Counted from the stretch's first letter, positions 35,747-45,105 are shown. The stretch: DNA of 64,000 nucleotides from Nonlabens antarcticus (GCF_015356755.1 NZ_JADFCO010000066.1:62001-126000); one strand, 5' to 3'. Notes: generated by a model not told the origin, from the letters alone. Numbers and translations: made by a program.

Positions 35747-35798
35747 TCAAGATTTTGACGCCTCAATTGTTCTCGACGGCGTTCGAACTGAAATTTTT
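35747..35798. repeat. Intergenic direct repeat, copy A
   Basis: This 52-base block runs from TCAAGATTTTGACG to GAACTGAAATTTTT, with the core TCTCGACGGCGTTCGAACTG. It is about 80% like copy B at 35864-35914 in the same orientation. Similar CTCGAC..CGAACTGA motifs are known to me as common intergenic repeats in Flavobacteriia. Confidence 0.65.
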
Positions 35799-35800
35799 AA

Positions 35801-35823
35801 AAATCTCAAATCTCAAATCTCAA
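35801..35823. repeat. Three-unit AAATCTC tandem repeat
   Basis: Three consecutive AAATCTC units between the two direct-repeat copies. The same unit recurs near 22541 and 30681. Confidence 0.65.
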
Positions 35824-35863
35824 CTCCGTCCAATCTATGTCTGTAAATGACCCAGACTTTTGT

Positions 35864-35914
35864 TCAAGATTTTAACTCTTTAACTGTTCTTGACTGCGCC
35901 CGAACTGACATTTT
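35864..35914. repeat. Intergenic direct repeat, copy B
   Basis: This block runs from TCAAGATTTTAACTC to GAACTGACATTTT, with the core TCTTGACTGCGCCCGAACTG, and parallels copy A. ACTAAAT units (three tandem) follow at 35913-35937 up to the prfA stop codon. Confidence 0.65.
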
Positions 35915-35929
35915 ACTAAATACTAAATA

Positions 35930-37006
35930 CTAAATATCATCGTCATTCATTTGCATCTTTTCTGTGTTATTGACCAACTGTAACTCGTCGATAATCTTTT
36001 GAATATCACCGTTGATAATATTATCTAGGTCATAGAGCGTGAGGTTGATCCTATGATCTGTGACGCGGCCTTGAGAATAATTATAGGTACGTATTTTTGC
36101 ACTACGATCACCAGAACTCACCATGCTTTTACGCTTGGCACTGTCGGCTTCCATTTTCTTTGCAAGTTCGATGTCATACAATCGGGAACGCAATACCTTC
36201 AATGCTTTCTCGAGGTTTTTATGAGAGGACTTTTCGTCTTGACAACTCACGATCATTCCTGTAGGCTCGTGGTGCAATTTAATTGCTGAATACGTGGTGT
36301 TTACAGACTGTCCTCCAGGGCCTGTAGAAGTGGTACGTTCTATACGAACCTCACTCATATCCAGTTGTACGTCAAATTCCTCTGCTTCTGGAAGTACCAT
36401 GACCGTGGCGGCGCTGGTGTGAACACGACCTTGAGTTTCAGTTTGTGGAACACGTTGTACGCGGTGCACACCAGCCTCAAATTTTAAGAGCCCGTAAACG
36501 TCGTCACCGTTAACTTCAAAAATAATTTCTTTAAACCCGCCGCTGGTACCGTGACTGGTATCGACAACATTAGTACTCCATCCTTTTGTGGAACAGTATT
36601 TTTCATACATGCGGTACAGATCACCTGCAAAAATACTGGCTTCATCACCACCAGTTCCTGCACGTATTTCCATAACGGCATTTTTAGCATCTTCAGGATC
36701 CTTAGGAATCATCATCATGCGTATTTCCTCCTCCAGTTTTGGAATCGCTTCTTTGGCTTCATCCATCTGCATTTGAGCCATTTCTACCATGTCGGGATCA
36801 CCACCATCGGCAAGGATTTCTCGTGCCTCTTGTAAATTAGAGTCCAGCACGATATATTCATCGCGTTTGTCCATCAAATCTTTAAGCTCTTTATACTCCT
36901 TCGTTAAGGAGACATACCGCTTTTGATCTGAAATAATATCGGGTTGGATGATCAGGTCATTTACCTCATCAAATCTATTTCTTACTATATTTAATTTATC
37001 TAACAT
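35930..37006 (-). CDS. prfA: Peptide chain release factor 1
   Basis: The 358-residue protein ends translation at UAA and UAG. The GGQ motif is at residues 231-233 ([11 protein letters not shown]) and the stop-codon-reading motif is PQT at 187-189 ([16 protein letters not shown]), a PxT form as in RF1 rather than the SPF of RF2. The rest of the sequence matches the family in length. It lies downstream of the intergenic repeat cluster at 35747-35937. Confidence 0.95.
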   Translation of the reverse strand: MLDKLNIVRNRFDEVNDLIIQPDIISDQKRYVSLTKEYKELKDLMDKRDEYIVLDSNLQEAREILADGGDPDMVEMAQMQMDEAKEAIPKLEEEIRMMMIPKDPEDAKNAVMEIRAGTGGDEASIFAGDLYRMYEKYCSTKGWSTNVVDTSHGTSGGFKEIIFEVNGDDVYGLLKFEAGVHRVQRVPQTETQGRVHTSAATVMVLPEAEEFDVQLDMSEVRIERTTSTGPGGQSVNTTYSAIKLHHEPTGMIVSCQDEKSSHKNLEKALKVLRSRLYDIELAKKMEADSAKRKSMVSSGDRSAKIRTYNYSQGRVTDHRINLTLYDLDNIINGDIQKIIDELQLVNNTEKMQMNDDDI

Positions 37007-37090
37007 CTTCTTTTCTCAAGTCCTGCGAAAATACGGAAATTGCAGCACATTTATTTGGTACAAAAGTTGACTTACCAAAGAATCTAGAAC

Positions 37091-37702
37091 ATGCTTATGA
37101 GAAAAATTACCGCAATTTTAATCCTATTTATCTCTGTAATCACCACAGCCCAATCGTTTGAAATAGCTGGAGGGTTAGGAACGGGTGCCTTTTATTTCAT
37201 AGAAGAGGTAGATAACAGCGTCAACACGACCTATGAATCACCAGCCTCATTATATTTTGATCTTAAATATAATTTTAAAGACCGGATTGACGGTATAAAG
37301 TTGAGGGTACAGAGCACGAGCGTCAATATCGATGGTCAAGATTATCAAACTGGAGTAGCGCTGGATGGAAACGTAGAGACTTTTACTACTTTATTGATGT
37401 ATGAGCGACTCAGGTCTGACAAAGTATTTAATATAGGCTATCAAATGGGAATGGGTTTGACCCAGCAAGAGTTTATACGACAAAAGAATTCAAACATACA
37501 GCCGCTGGAGGAAAAATTTATGAGCGTGACTTTTGGTGGTCTTTATTCCATAAGATTGCATGAAAAATTGCGATTGAATCTAGAGACTGCTATATTTTGG
37601 ACAGATCCTATCAACACATTTAGAGGATCTAAGAACTGGCAAACTGCAGGAGAGGATATTAGCTTTCTAGCCCAATTAGGAGTTTCCTACAATTTTAAAT
37701 AG
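37091..37702 (+). CDS. Outer-membrane beta-barrel-like secreted protein, unknown function
   Basis: The 203-residue protein has a signal peptide (to about residue 20, TTAQ) and then alternating hydrophobic and polar strands, ending in LAQLGVSYNFK with a terminal aromatic-basic pair like many small beta-barrels. I do not recognise a family. A second ATG two codons in may be the true start. The msrA reading frame begins inside its last codons, so the two genes are closely linked. Confidence 0.6.
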   Translation: MLMRKITAILILFISVITTAQSFEIAGGLGTGAFYFIEEVDNSVNTTYESPASLYFDLKYNFKDRIDGIKLRVQSTSVNIDGQDYQTGVALDGNVETFTTLLMYERLRSDKVFNIGYQMGMGLTQQEFIRQKNSNIQPLEEKFMSVTFGGLYSIRLHEKLRLNLETAIFWTDPINTFRGSKNWQTAGEDISFLAQLGVSYNFK

Positions 37703-38180
37703 TATCGAAAAAGCAAAAACAATAGGATTAGGTGGCGGTTGTCACTGGTGTACAGAGGCTGTGTTCCAGCAAATAGATGGTGTAAAAAATGTCAGGCAGG
37801 GATATGTGAAAAGCGTAGCGCCCAACGATACGTGGAGTGAAGCAATTCTTATAGATTATGATTCTGAAGCCGTAGATCTTGTGTATCTCATAGACATTCA
37901 TCTAGAAACACATGCATCAACCGTAGGTCATCAGCGGCGCACGGAATATCGCAGCGCTATTTATAACTTCCACCCAGATCAGATAAAACCTATTGAAGCT
38001 GTAATGAGTTCGCTTTCGCGAAAGCGTAAAAAATCCTACATCACGCAAATTTTAGAATTCGCTGAATTTAAAGAATCACGGGAATCCATTCGTAATTATT
38101 ATAAAACCAGGCCGGAAGCGCCATTTTGTAGAAGGTATATTGAACCTAAGCTAGAGATTGTTAGGGGTATGAAAACTTGA
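37692..38180 (+). CDS. msrA: Peptide-methionine (S)-S-oxide reductase MsrA, start uncertain
   Basis: The frame encodes MsrA, which repairs oxidised methionine: catalytic GLGGGCHWCTEAVFQQ, then VGHQRRTEYRSAIY and a C-terminal FCRRYIEPKL. From the last upstream stop (37677-37679) to the catalytic cysteine there is no ATG, GTG or TTG. A GTG at 37761 would lose the active site. I placed the start at the ATT at 37692, just before the upstream stop; ATC at 37704 or ATA at 37722 are alternatives. A palindrome copy encodes SLSRKRKKS in a linker helix near the C-terminus. Confidence 0.8.
   Translation: MLNSIEKAKTIGLGGGCHWCTEAVFQQIDGVKNVRQGYVKSVAPNDTWSEAILIDYDSEAVDLVYLIDIHLETHASTVGHQRRTEYRSAIYNFHPDQIKPIEAVMSSLSRKRKKSYITQILEFAEFKESRESIRNYYKTRPEAPFCRRYIEPKLEIVRGMKT
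38012..38025. repeat. Dispersed palindrome copy 10 (inside msrA)
   Basis: Exact GCTTTCGCGAAAGC; read on the plus strand as LSRKR in MsrA, before KKSYITQIL. Confidence 0.9.
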
Positions 38181-38200
38181 ATTAAATAATGAGCAATCCA

Positions 38201-38234
38201 TTGAGGTATTGATATCGCTTTGATCAATACTCAA
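38201..38234. terminator. Hairpin between convergent msrA and purM
   Basis: TTGAGGTATTGAT pairs with ATCAATACTCAA (one extra G in the left arm) around a 9-base loop. The right arm overlaps the purM stop codon. There is no strong T-run, so it may be a shared weak terminator. Confidence 0.4.
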
Positions 38235-39402
38235 ATTTCCCAAATTCACTTTCTATAGTCAACTTCTTATGATCACTCGCCTCAACACGACCAATTATTT
38301 GAGCAGGAACGTTGAAAGATTCAGAGATTTCAATAATCTCATTAGCTATGGATTCATTTACATACAATTCCATGCGATGACCCATATTAAATACCTGATA
38401 CATTTCCTTCCAGTCGGTTCCAGATTCGTTCTGAATCATTTTAAATAATGGAGGCAATTCAAATAGATGGTCCTTTATAATGTGAAGATTATCTATAAAA
38501 TGCAGAATTTTAGTCTGGGCACCACCACTGCAATGCACCATCCCGTGAATGCTGTTTTTATCTACGGTATCTAGTATCTTTTTTATTATGGGAGCATAGG
38601 TTCGGGTAGGAGAGAGTACTAATTTTCCAGCATCAATGGGGCTGTCCGCTACTTTATCTGTTAGACCTTTAGATCCTGAGTAAACAAGATCTTCTGGAAC
38701 CATAGCGTCAAAACTTTCCGGATACTTTTTTGCTACGTTTTTATTGAAAACATCATGTCTGGCACTGGTCAGGCCATTGCTGCCCATGCCGCCATTATAT
38801 TCAGATTCATAAGTAGCTTGTCCAGAACTTGCTAATCCTATGATGACATCGCCGGCTTTTATGTTTACATTATCGATTACATCGCTACGTTTCATACGTG
38901 CAGTAACGGTAGAATCAACAATAATCGTGCGAACCAGATCACCTACATCTGCCGTTTCACCGCCGGTAGATATGATGTCAACGCCGTGTTTTTTAAGATC
39001 TGCAATGAGTTCTTCCGTGCCATTGATAATAGCACTGATGACCTCGCCTGTGATCAGGTTTTTGTTACGGCCTATGGTGCTTGATAGTAAAATATTATCG
39101 GTTGCACCTACACATAAAAGATCGTCAATATTCATAATGAGCGCATCTTGAGCGATACCTTTCCATACAGATAAGTCCCCTGTTTCTTGCCAGTACATGT
39201 AGGCAAGACTGGATTTTGTTCCCGCACCGTCTGCATGCATGATCAAACAATGATCTTCAGAGCCTGTCAAATGATCTGGAACAATTTTGCAAAAAGCTTG
39301 TGGAAAGAGTCCTTTGTCCACATTTTTTATCGCATTGTGGACGTCCTCTTTTCCTGCACTCACGCCTCGCTGGGCATATCTTTTTGAAACTTCTTTGCTC
39401 AT
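38224..39402 (-). CDS. purM: Phosphoribosylformylglycinamidine cyclo-ligase (AIR synthetase)
   Basis: The 392-residue enzyme closes the imidazole ring in purine synthesis. PurM features are YAQRGVSAGKEDV at the N-terminus, HADGAGTKSSLAYMYW, IAQDALIMNIDDLLCVGA with the ATP-site aspartates, and GGETADVGDLVRTI. It is longer than the E. coli enzyme (345), which is common in Bacteroidota. It stands alone on the minus strand, convergent with msrA. Confidence 0.92.
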   Translation of the reverse strand: MSKEVSKRYAQRGVSAGKEDVHNAIKNVDKGLFPQAFCKIVPDHLTGSEDHCLIMHADGAGTKSSLAYMYWQETGDLSVWKGIAQDALIMNIDDLLCVGATDNILLSSTIGRNKNLITGEVISAIINGTEELIADLKKHGVDIISTGGETADVGDLVRTIIVDSTVTARMKRSDVIDNVNIKAGDVIIGLASSGQATYESEYNGGMGSNGLTSARHDVFNKNVAKKYPESFDAMVPEDLVYSGSKGLTDKVADSPIDAGKLVLSPTRTYAPIIKKILDTVDKNSIHGMVHCSGGAQTKILHFIDNLHIIKDHLFELPPLFKMIQNESGTDWKEMYQVFNMGHRMELYVNESIANEIIEISESFNVPAQIIGRVEASDHKKLTIESEFGKFEY

Positions 39403-39512
39403 GTCACAAAAATACCAATTACAGCGGGTTCCATTCGAAGTATCCAGTTAAAAAGTTAGGATTTCTATATGCTTATTGATTTTAGATAAATTGATTCTTA
39501 TCTTAAAGAGAC

Positions 39513-39539
39513 AAAAAAATCCTCACTTCGGTGGGGATT
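39513..39539 (-). terminator. Rho-independent terminator after glnN
   Basis: On the minus strand AATCCCCAC and GTGAGGATT pair (one G-T) around a CGAA tetraloop, followed by a T-run (the A-run at 39513-39519 of the plus strand). It is 20 bases past the glnN stop codon. Confidence 0.8.
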
Positions 39540-39559
39540 ATATTAATGCCATAAAAAAT

Positions 39560-41746
39560 CTATCTCGTGAATAAAAGCTCACGGTATTTAGTTAATGGCC
39601 ATAGCTCATCATCTACTAAAATCTCTAATTTATCACAGTGGTATCTGATATCCTCAAAAAATGGTTTCACCTCGTCACAATATAAATGCGCTGTTTCAAC
39701 AGCATTTTTTGCATTGTTTGCTTTTTTTCTAGCTTCGGTCATATCAGTAATTCCTTTATTGATATGAGACATATGATCAGAGATTTCTTCAATTAAAACC
39801 ATTTGCTCGTGTGCAATTTTTTTGAAATCATCGCCATAAATTTCTTTCAGTCCTTTCACGTTTTCTATTAGGGTATTCTGATACTTAATACCGGTTGGAA
39901 TCACGTGATTACGAGCAATATCACCTAGTAAACGTCCCTCTATTTGAATACGCATGGCATAATCTTCAATCTCGATTTCATAACGTGATTCTGACTCCAC
40001 CTTACTCATGATTTTTAGGTCTTCAAAAAGAGCAATCGCTTTTTTAGATACCTTAGCTTTTAGAGCTGTTGGTGTTGTTTTATTATTACTAAGACCGCGC
40101 TTTTTAGCTTCTTTCTCCCATGCTTCTCCATAACCATCTCCTTCAAATCTGATTTTCTTGGATTTTTTAATGTATTCTCTCAAAACATTAAAGATAGCCT
40201 CATCTTTTTTGAGCTTTTGATCCTTAATCATCGCATCAACCTCTTCCTTAAACTCGATCAGTTGTTTTGCTACAATTGCATTAAGAACAGTCATAGGATT
40301 TGCACAATTTGCGGTAGAGCCTACACCGCGCATTTCAAATTTATTTCCAGTAAATGCAAATGGGGAAGTACGGTTGCGGTCTGTATTATCTAGAATTACT
40401 TCAGGAATCTTACCTACTACATTGAGTTTAAGGTCGGTCTTCTCTTCTGGACTTAATTTCCCGTCAGTTACTTTTTCTAGTTCGTCTAGAACCTTTGTTA
40501 ATTGAGATCCTATAAATACCGATATAATTGCCGGTGGTGCTTCATTTGCACCCAGACGGTGGTCGTTTGAAGCGCTAGCTATAGAAGCTCTAATTAATTC
40601 TTCATAATCATGAACTGCCTTAATTGTGTTAATAAAGAAAGTCAGGAACTGAAGGTTTTTCATAGGTGTGCTTCCCGGGCTTAGGAGATTAACTCCCGTA
40701 TTTGTAGAAAGCGACCAATTATTGTGTTTACCACTACCATTAATTCCCTTAAATGGTTTCTCATGGAACAATACTTTAAAATGATGTCTGGTTGCTGTTT
40801 TGCGCATCACATCCATCAATAGACTATTGTGATCTACGGCTAAATTAGCTTCTTCAAAAATAGGAGCCAATTCAAACTGATTAGGAGCAACCTCGTTATG
40901 TCTAGTTTTAACAGGAATTCCCAGCAGCATACATTCGGTTTCCATATCTCGCATAAAATTCAATACACGGGATGGTATCGCACCAAAATAATGATCGTCC
41001 AGCTGCTGTCCTTTTGCAGAAGCGTGTCCTAATAAGGTACGTCCAGAAAGATCAAGGTCAGGTCTGGAAGCTGCAAGCGAACTATCAATTAAAAAATACT
41101 CTTGCTCCCATCCTAGCGTAGCAATCGTTTTATTTACATTCTTATCAAAATATTTGCAAACTGCAGTGGCTGCTTGATCTATAGTTTGAAGCGACCTCAA
41201 TAATGGGGTCTTATAATCTAGAGCCTCACCAGTATAGGCGACAAATACCGTAGGAATACATAAAGTAGTTCCCATTAGAAAGGCGGGTGACGTTGGGTCC
41301 CAGGCTGTGTAACCACGCGCTTCGAAGGTATTTCTAATCCCACCATTGGGGAAAGAAGAGGCATCTGGCTCTTGTTGAACCAATTGTCCACCACCAAATT
41401 TTTCCATAACCTCACCATCTGGCTCCATTTCAAAAAAGGCATCGTGCTTTTCGGCAGTAGAACCTGTCAATGGTTGAAACCAGTGCGTGTAATGAGTGGC
41501 ACCGTTTTGAATAGACCATTCCTTCATCCCTGTAGAAATATGGTCAGCAATCTCACGATCAATCTTAACACCTGATTCCATAGCAGCCATGACACTATTG
41601 TACGCTTGCTTAGTCAAATGCTGACGCATGGCAGCCTTATTAAAGACATTTTTACCAAAAATACTGCTACGTCTTTCTGGCTCCTCAACGTGAATAGGTT
41701 TACGATTAAGCGTTTCCTTAATTGCTTCAAATCTTAATGTGGACAT
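39560..41746 (-). CDS. glnN: Glutamine synthetase type III
   Basis: The 728-residue protein has the length and motifs of GSIII, the large glutamine synthetase typical of Bacteroidota: FFEMEPDGEVMEKF, ARGYTAWDPTSPAF, EQEYFLID with metal-binding glutamates, AHEVAPNQFELAP-type RHNEVAPNQFELAPIFEEAN, and NGSGKHNNWSLSTN. It forms glutamine from glutamate and ammonia with ATP. A stand-alone gene with a terminator after it; no GlnB/GlnK gene is nearby. Confidence 0.94.
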   Translation of the reverse strand: MSTLRFEAIKETLNRKPIHVEEPERRSSIFGKNVFNKAAMRQHLTKQAYNSVMAAMESGVKIDREIADHISTGMKEWSIQNGATHYTHWFQPLTGSTAEKHDAFFEMEPDGEVMEKFGGGQLVQQEPDASSFPNGGIRNTFEARGYTAWDPTSPAFLMGTTLCIPTVFVAYTGEALDYKTPLLRSLQTIDQAATAVCKYFDKNVNKTIATLGWEQEYFLIDSSLAASRPDLDLSGRTLLGHASAKGQQLDDHYFGAIPSRVLNFMRDMETECMLLGIPVKTRHNEVAPNQFELAPIFEEANLAVDHNSLLMDVMRKTATRHHFKVLFHEKPFKGINGSGKHNNWSLSTNTGVNLLSPGSTPMKNLQFLTFFINTIKAVHDYEELIRASIASASNDHRLGANEAPPAIISVFIGSQLTKVLDELEKVTDGKLSPEEKTDLKLNVVGKIPEVILDNTDRNRTSPFAFTGNKFEMRGVGSTANCANPMTVLNAIVAKQLIEFKEEVDAMIKDQKLKKDEAIFNVLREYIKKSKKIRFEGDGYGEAWEKEAKKRGLSNNKTTPTALKAKVSKKAIALFEDLKIMSKVESESRYEIEIEDYAMRIQIEGRLLGDIARNHVIPTGIKYQNTLIENVKGLKEIYGDDFKKIAHEQMVLIEEISDHMSHINKGITDMTEARKKANNAKNAVETAHLYCDEVKPFFEDIRYHCDKLEILVDDELWPLTKYRELLFTR

Positions 41747-41857
41747 GGAAGTGTTTTATATTTATAGGGACAAAAATAAATTATAAATGGGTTTACCCCA
41801 TAATAAATAAGGATAAATATCTGATAAAGCAGAATAAAACACAATGACCCCTATGAT

Positions 41858-42820
41858 TTATAGGGTATGGAAAGCAAAGTATAAAAATAAGCAATAACAT
41901 GAGGTTAAGAATACCCCCTTAAATCTAGAGATTACATACCTTTTAGGAATATAGGCAAGAGGTAATAAAATCAGCGCAAATCCTAACATCCACCAGATGT
42001 CACTGGTTAACAATCTTAAATTATCACCTTCTAGAGCAATAGGCTCAATTAAGGCTGTGATTCCTAAAACAGAACCTATGTTAAAAATATTACTCCCGAC
42101 TAGATTCCCCAATGAGATCGCTTTTTCTTTTTTAAGCGCAGCAATTACAGACGCAGCTAGTTCTGGTATGGACGTGCCTATTGCAATCATAGATACTGCA
42201 ATAACACTTTCTGGAATTTCAAGTCTTGTAGCGATATCTACTGCACCTGTAACCAGCCATTCTGAACCCAACCACAAAGCGCCACCGCCTAATATGAGGA
42301 AGAAAAAGATTTTCCACCAGCTATTTTTATTTTCATCTTCAGCAATATCTTCGTCGATCATTGTTGCGTTGGGCTCTTTGCGCGCTTTGTGTATGAGCAC
42401 CACAAGGAATATTACGAGCAATAGCAATAAAAGAATACCTTCCCATCTCAAGAGATTATTTCCTGTTTTTAGTAACACGTAACATACAATGCTAAAAAAT
42501 ACCATCCATGGCCAGCTAAAGGTAAAGAAGTCTTTTTCCATCACCAGTGGTGCTATCAATGCTGTAATACCTAGAACAATTCCAATGTTTGCAATGTTAG
42601 AACCCAGTACGTTTCCAACGGCTAGTCCAGATAATCCATTTAAAGCACCCTGAACACTGACAATCAATTCTGGGGCACTGGTAGCAAATGACACCACCGT
42701 AAGCCCTATGATCATTCTAGATAAATTAAGCTTTAGGGACAACCCTACAGAGGAACGAACCAGAAACTCGCCACCTATGACTAATAATACAAATCCTGAT
42801 AATAAATATAATATGCTCAT
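41858..42820 (-). CDS. Calcium/sodium antiporter (CaCA family, YrbG-like)
   Basis: The 320-residue membrane protein has about ten helices in two inverted repeats. Each has the alpha-repeat signature: VVSFATSAPELIVSVQGALNG with GNVLGSNIANIG, and MIAIGTSIPELAASVIAALKK with GNLVGSNIFNIG. The acidic loop (DEDIAEDENKN) lies in the middle. These transporters expel Ca2+ using Na+ or protons. The start codon follows immediately after the stop of the DUF421 gene (zero-base gap), so both are probably coupled. Confidence 0.92.
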   Translation of the reverse strand: MSILYLLSGFVLLVIGGEFLVRSSVGLSLKLNLSRMIIGLTVVSFATSAPELIVSVQGALNGLSGLAVGNVLGSNIANIGIVLGITALIAPLVMEKDFFTFSWPWMVFFSIVCYVLLKTGNNLLRWEGILLLLLLVIFLVVLIHKARKEPNATMIDEDIAEDENKNSWWKIFFFLILGGGALWLGSEWLVTGAVDIATRLEIPESVIAVSMIAIGTSIPELAASVIAALKKEKAISLGNLVGSNIFNIGSVLGITALIEPIALEGDNLRLLTSDIWWMLGFALILLPLAYIPKRYVISRFKGVFLTSCYCLFLYFAFHTL

Positions 42821-43354
42821 TTAATAACCTTGTACATCTTTCATAATAAAATCTTCCATCTGTTCATCACCACTAGTGTGTAAAACACTTATGTCTCCCG
42901 TCGTTTCTAACACAACAGCGCGAACCTCATGCAGTCTAATGACATTTGCCTCTCTTAATTTACCACGCAATTCATCTGCTGTCACCTTGGTTTTGTCTAA
43001 ATTCTCTTGAAGAACCTTACCATCCCGCATCAAAAGAATGGGACTGTTATCCATAATTTCTCTAGCTGTTTTACTTTTAAAAGTTGCGAGAGTGACTAGA
43101 TAGTTAAGCAAGTATAACAACCCTATTAATAAAGCGCCTACAAATAGGGAAGGGGAACTGGTAGCCGCACTCATGGCTAGTAAATTACCTATTGCCAGCG
43201 TGTTTAAAAAATCAAATCCAGTCATTTTGCTGAAACTCTTCAACCCAAATATTCTGGTATAAATAATGATCAAAACATACAGGATTATCGTTCCCACAAT
43301 AACCTCTGGCATGATCTCTATTTTATCGGTAAAATGTTTCCAGTCGATTTCCAT
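42821..43354 (-). CDS. DUF421 (YetF-type) membrane protein
   Basis: The 177-residue protein has three membrane helices near the N-terminus (about residues 17-36, 45-65 and 70-90) and a cytoplasmic DUF421 part with RIFGLKSFSKMTGFDFLNTLAIGNLLA, ILLMRDGKVLQENL and ADELRGKLREANV. YetF homologues are implicated in stress tolerance; the function is unclear. It lies immediately upstream of the CaCA antiporter gene, sharing a transcript. A palindrome copy lies 37 bases before its start codon. Confidence 0.85.
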   Translation of the reverse strand: MEIDWKHFTDKIEIMPEVIVGTIILYVLIIIYTRIFGLKSFSKMTGFDFLNTLAIGNLLAMSAATSSPSLFVGALLIGLLYLLNYLVTLATFKSKTAREIMDNSPILLMRDGKVLQENLDKTKVTADELRGKLREANVIRLHEVRAVVLETTGDISVLHTSGDEQMEDFIMKDVQGY

Positions 43355-43390
43355 AAGCTTTGTAATATATAAAATTGAAGAGGATTATTC

Positions 43391-43404
43391 GCTTTCGCGA
43401 AAGC
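43391..43404. repeat. Dispersed palindrome copy 11 (upstream of DUF421 gene)
   Basis: Exact GCTTTCGCGAAAGC with symmetric TTC..GA-type flanks; intergenic, 37 bases before the DUF421 gene start. Confidence 0.9.
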
Positions 43405-43416
43405 GAGATATATCAG

Positions 43417-43578
43417 CTACTTTTCAACATTTAAAAGAGTAAAATTAACTTGTTCTACTTCACTAACACATGCAAAACCAGTCTTTAATTTTGAGTCTGC
43501 GTAGTAATTGAGCAATGCATTCATTAAAAAGAGACACATACCATTTTCACTTATCTCATTGATTTCTATTATTATCAT
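43417..43578 (-). CDS. Small protein of 53 residues, possibly a real small gene
   Basis: ATG at 43576-43578 opens a frame reading MIIIEINEISENGMCL to a TAG at 43417-43419. An A-rich GGGAATATTGAA precedes it, and the TGA of another open frame ends one base before the ATG, as in coupled genes. It is not recognised. Since the upstream frame lacks a start and is broken further up, both may be remnants of a degraded two-gene unit. Confidence 0.35.
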   Translation of the reverse strand: MIIIEINEISENGMCLFLMNALLNYYADSKLKTGFACVSEVEQVNFTLLNVEK

Positions 43579-43582
43579 TTCA

Positions 43583-43705
43583 ATATTCCCTTAATTTTTT
43601 AAAGTGTAATCCAGCCTGGCCAGAAAATTCATCCTCTAGAGTTATTGGAATCTTGCCTTCATAAATGACCTTATGTTTCCAGTCTGGGACTGAAAAACGG
43701 TTTGT
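43583..43705 (-). pseudogene. Probable remnant of a coding sequence
   Basis: A 41-codon open stretch without a start codon reads RFSVPDWKHKVIYEGKIPI and ends in HFKKLREY just before a TGA. In another frame further upstream on the same strand there is NNLENYWNFKKIDRIQNYPR ending in a stop near 43720. Both look protein-like (charged and aromatic mix) and could be pieces of one frameshifted gene. The family is not recognised. Confidence 0.3.
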
Positions 43706-44084
43706 TTAGCAAAGTCTTAGCGCGGGTAATTTTGAATGCGATCAATCTTTTTAAAATTCCAGTAATTCTCAAGATTGTTCAAGAATTCATTCTACATACC
43801 TTTAGTTGCAGGTCTTTTACACTATTTAAAAGGAATTGTAATCCTTTAACTTCCTAAATGAAATATACATAGCATTTACTGCTACAACCTCTAGAGGCAA
43901 TACTTTAGCAATCGAATTGCAGGACGATAATGCGAGTTAAAACAGAACCATTGGGATGTAATTATAGTTGAAGTTGTTTATGAGATTGTTTTGGTTTGTG
44001 AATGTCTGATCCAAAAATAACTTGAACCTAAGCTGTTAAACTCCTTTAGACTCGTATTTTTACTGGAAATTTAAGATCCATATT

Positions 44085-44741
44085 ATGAAGTTTTTTATCG
44101 ATACTGCAAATCTCCAACAAATTACCGAAGCCCAAGATCTAGGAGTTCTGGACGGTGTGACTACAAACCCGAGCCTGATGGCAAAAGAAGGTATCACAGG
44201 CGAGGATAATATCATCAACCATTATAAAAAAATCTGTGAAATTGTTGACGGCGATGTAAGTGCGGAAGTTATTGCAACTGATTTTGAAGGAATGGTCAAA
44301 GAAGGTGAAGCGCTAGCCAAACTTCATAAGCAAATTGTGGTAAAAGTACCGATGATTAAAGATGGTATAAAGGCTATCAAATACTTTTCAGATAAAGGAA
44401 TTAGAACAAACTGTACGCTTGTGTTTAGCGCTGGACAAGCGTTACTTGCTGCTAAAGCCGGTGCCACCTATGTGTCTCCTTTCATAGGAAGGCTGGATGA
44501 CATCAGTACAGATGGTTTAAATCTGATTGCTGAAATACGCATGATATATGACAATTATGGTTTTGAAACTCAAATTCTAGCTGCTTCTGTACGCCATACG
44601 ATGCACATTATAGATTGTGCAAAATTAGGGGCAGATGTAATGACGGGACCTTTATCTTCCATTGAGAGTTTGTTGAAACACCCATTAACAGATATAGGAC
44701 TGGCACAATTTCTAGCCGATTATAAAAAAGGAAACTCTTAA
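44085..44741 (+). CDS. tal: Transaldolase (fructose-6-phosphate aldolase / TalC type)
   Basis: The 218-residue TIM-barrel enzyme is of the short transaldolase type: [34 protein letters not shown] with the Schiff-base lysine at residue 87, [29 protein letters not shown], and ILAASVRH. It moves a dihydroxyacetone unit in the pentose phosphate pathway, or acts as fructose-6-phosphate aldolase; sequence leans to transaldolase as in most Bacteroidota. A strong terminator follows at 44764-44798. Confidence 0.93.
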   Translation: MKFFIDTANLQQITEAQDLGVLDGVTTNPSLMAKEGITGEDNIINHYKKICEIVDGDVSAEVIATDFEGMVKEGEALAKLHKQIVVKVPMIKDGIKAIKYFSDKGIRTNCTLVFSAGQALLAAKAGATYVSPFIGRLDDISTDGLNLIAEIRMIYDNYGFETQILAASVRHTMHIIDCAKLGADVMTGPLSSIESLLKHPLTDIGLAQFLADYKKGNS

Positions 44742-45105
44742 TTTTAAGATTTCTAAAACACTCAAAAGCCGAAATCCTCAATGGATTTCGGCTTTTTTGA
44801 TCAATTTAATTTGAAGCGCAAAACGATTGTATAGATTACTATGGAGAGCTTCAACTGCTTTCATTGATATAACTTTTGAGAAGAACTTCGATGAAACTAG
44901 GAATGTCTGCCTCAAGAGCGTTGACTATCTCTTCTTTTAAAGATTATGCAATTAAAATTTACAACTCTGACAGTGAAAAATAGAGAGATAAAAATACCCA
45001 GCTCAACTATTTATCTAAACTGATTAGAAATTAGTACTTTATAAAGGACAATTAAGGTTTACGCGGGCAATCTTGATGTGCCAGCAGTGCTTAGAAAAGA
45101 AGTGA
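44742..45105. other. Intergenic region after the transaldolase gene
   Basis: This 364-base gap between convergent genes holds the transaldolase terminator. I see no other feature in the remaining AT-rich sequence. Confidence 0.6.
44764..44798 (+). terminator. Rho-independent terminator after transaldolase
   Basis: AAAAGCCGAAATCC pairs with GGATTTCGGCTTTT around a TCAAT loop, followed by T. Confidence 0.88.

Larger units (their letters stand above)
43355..44084. other. Gene-poor 730-base region with possible decayed genes
   Basis: The gap contains a palindrome copy (43391-43404), a 53-residue minus-strand reading frame (43417-43578), a preceding 41-codon open stretch without a start (43583-43705), and further minus-strand fragments around 43730-43800 that look coding but are broken by stops. 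The rest up to the transaldolase promoter area shows nothing. Confidence 0.5.

Noticed and set aside
41846-41867. Hairpin ACCCCTAT/ATAGGGT at the end of the antiporter gene
   Set aside because: The stem is short and no T-run follows on either strand, so I did not list it as a terminator.
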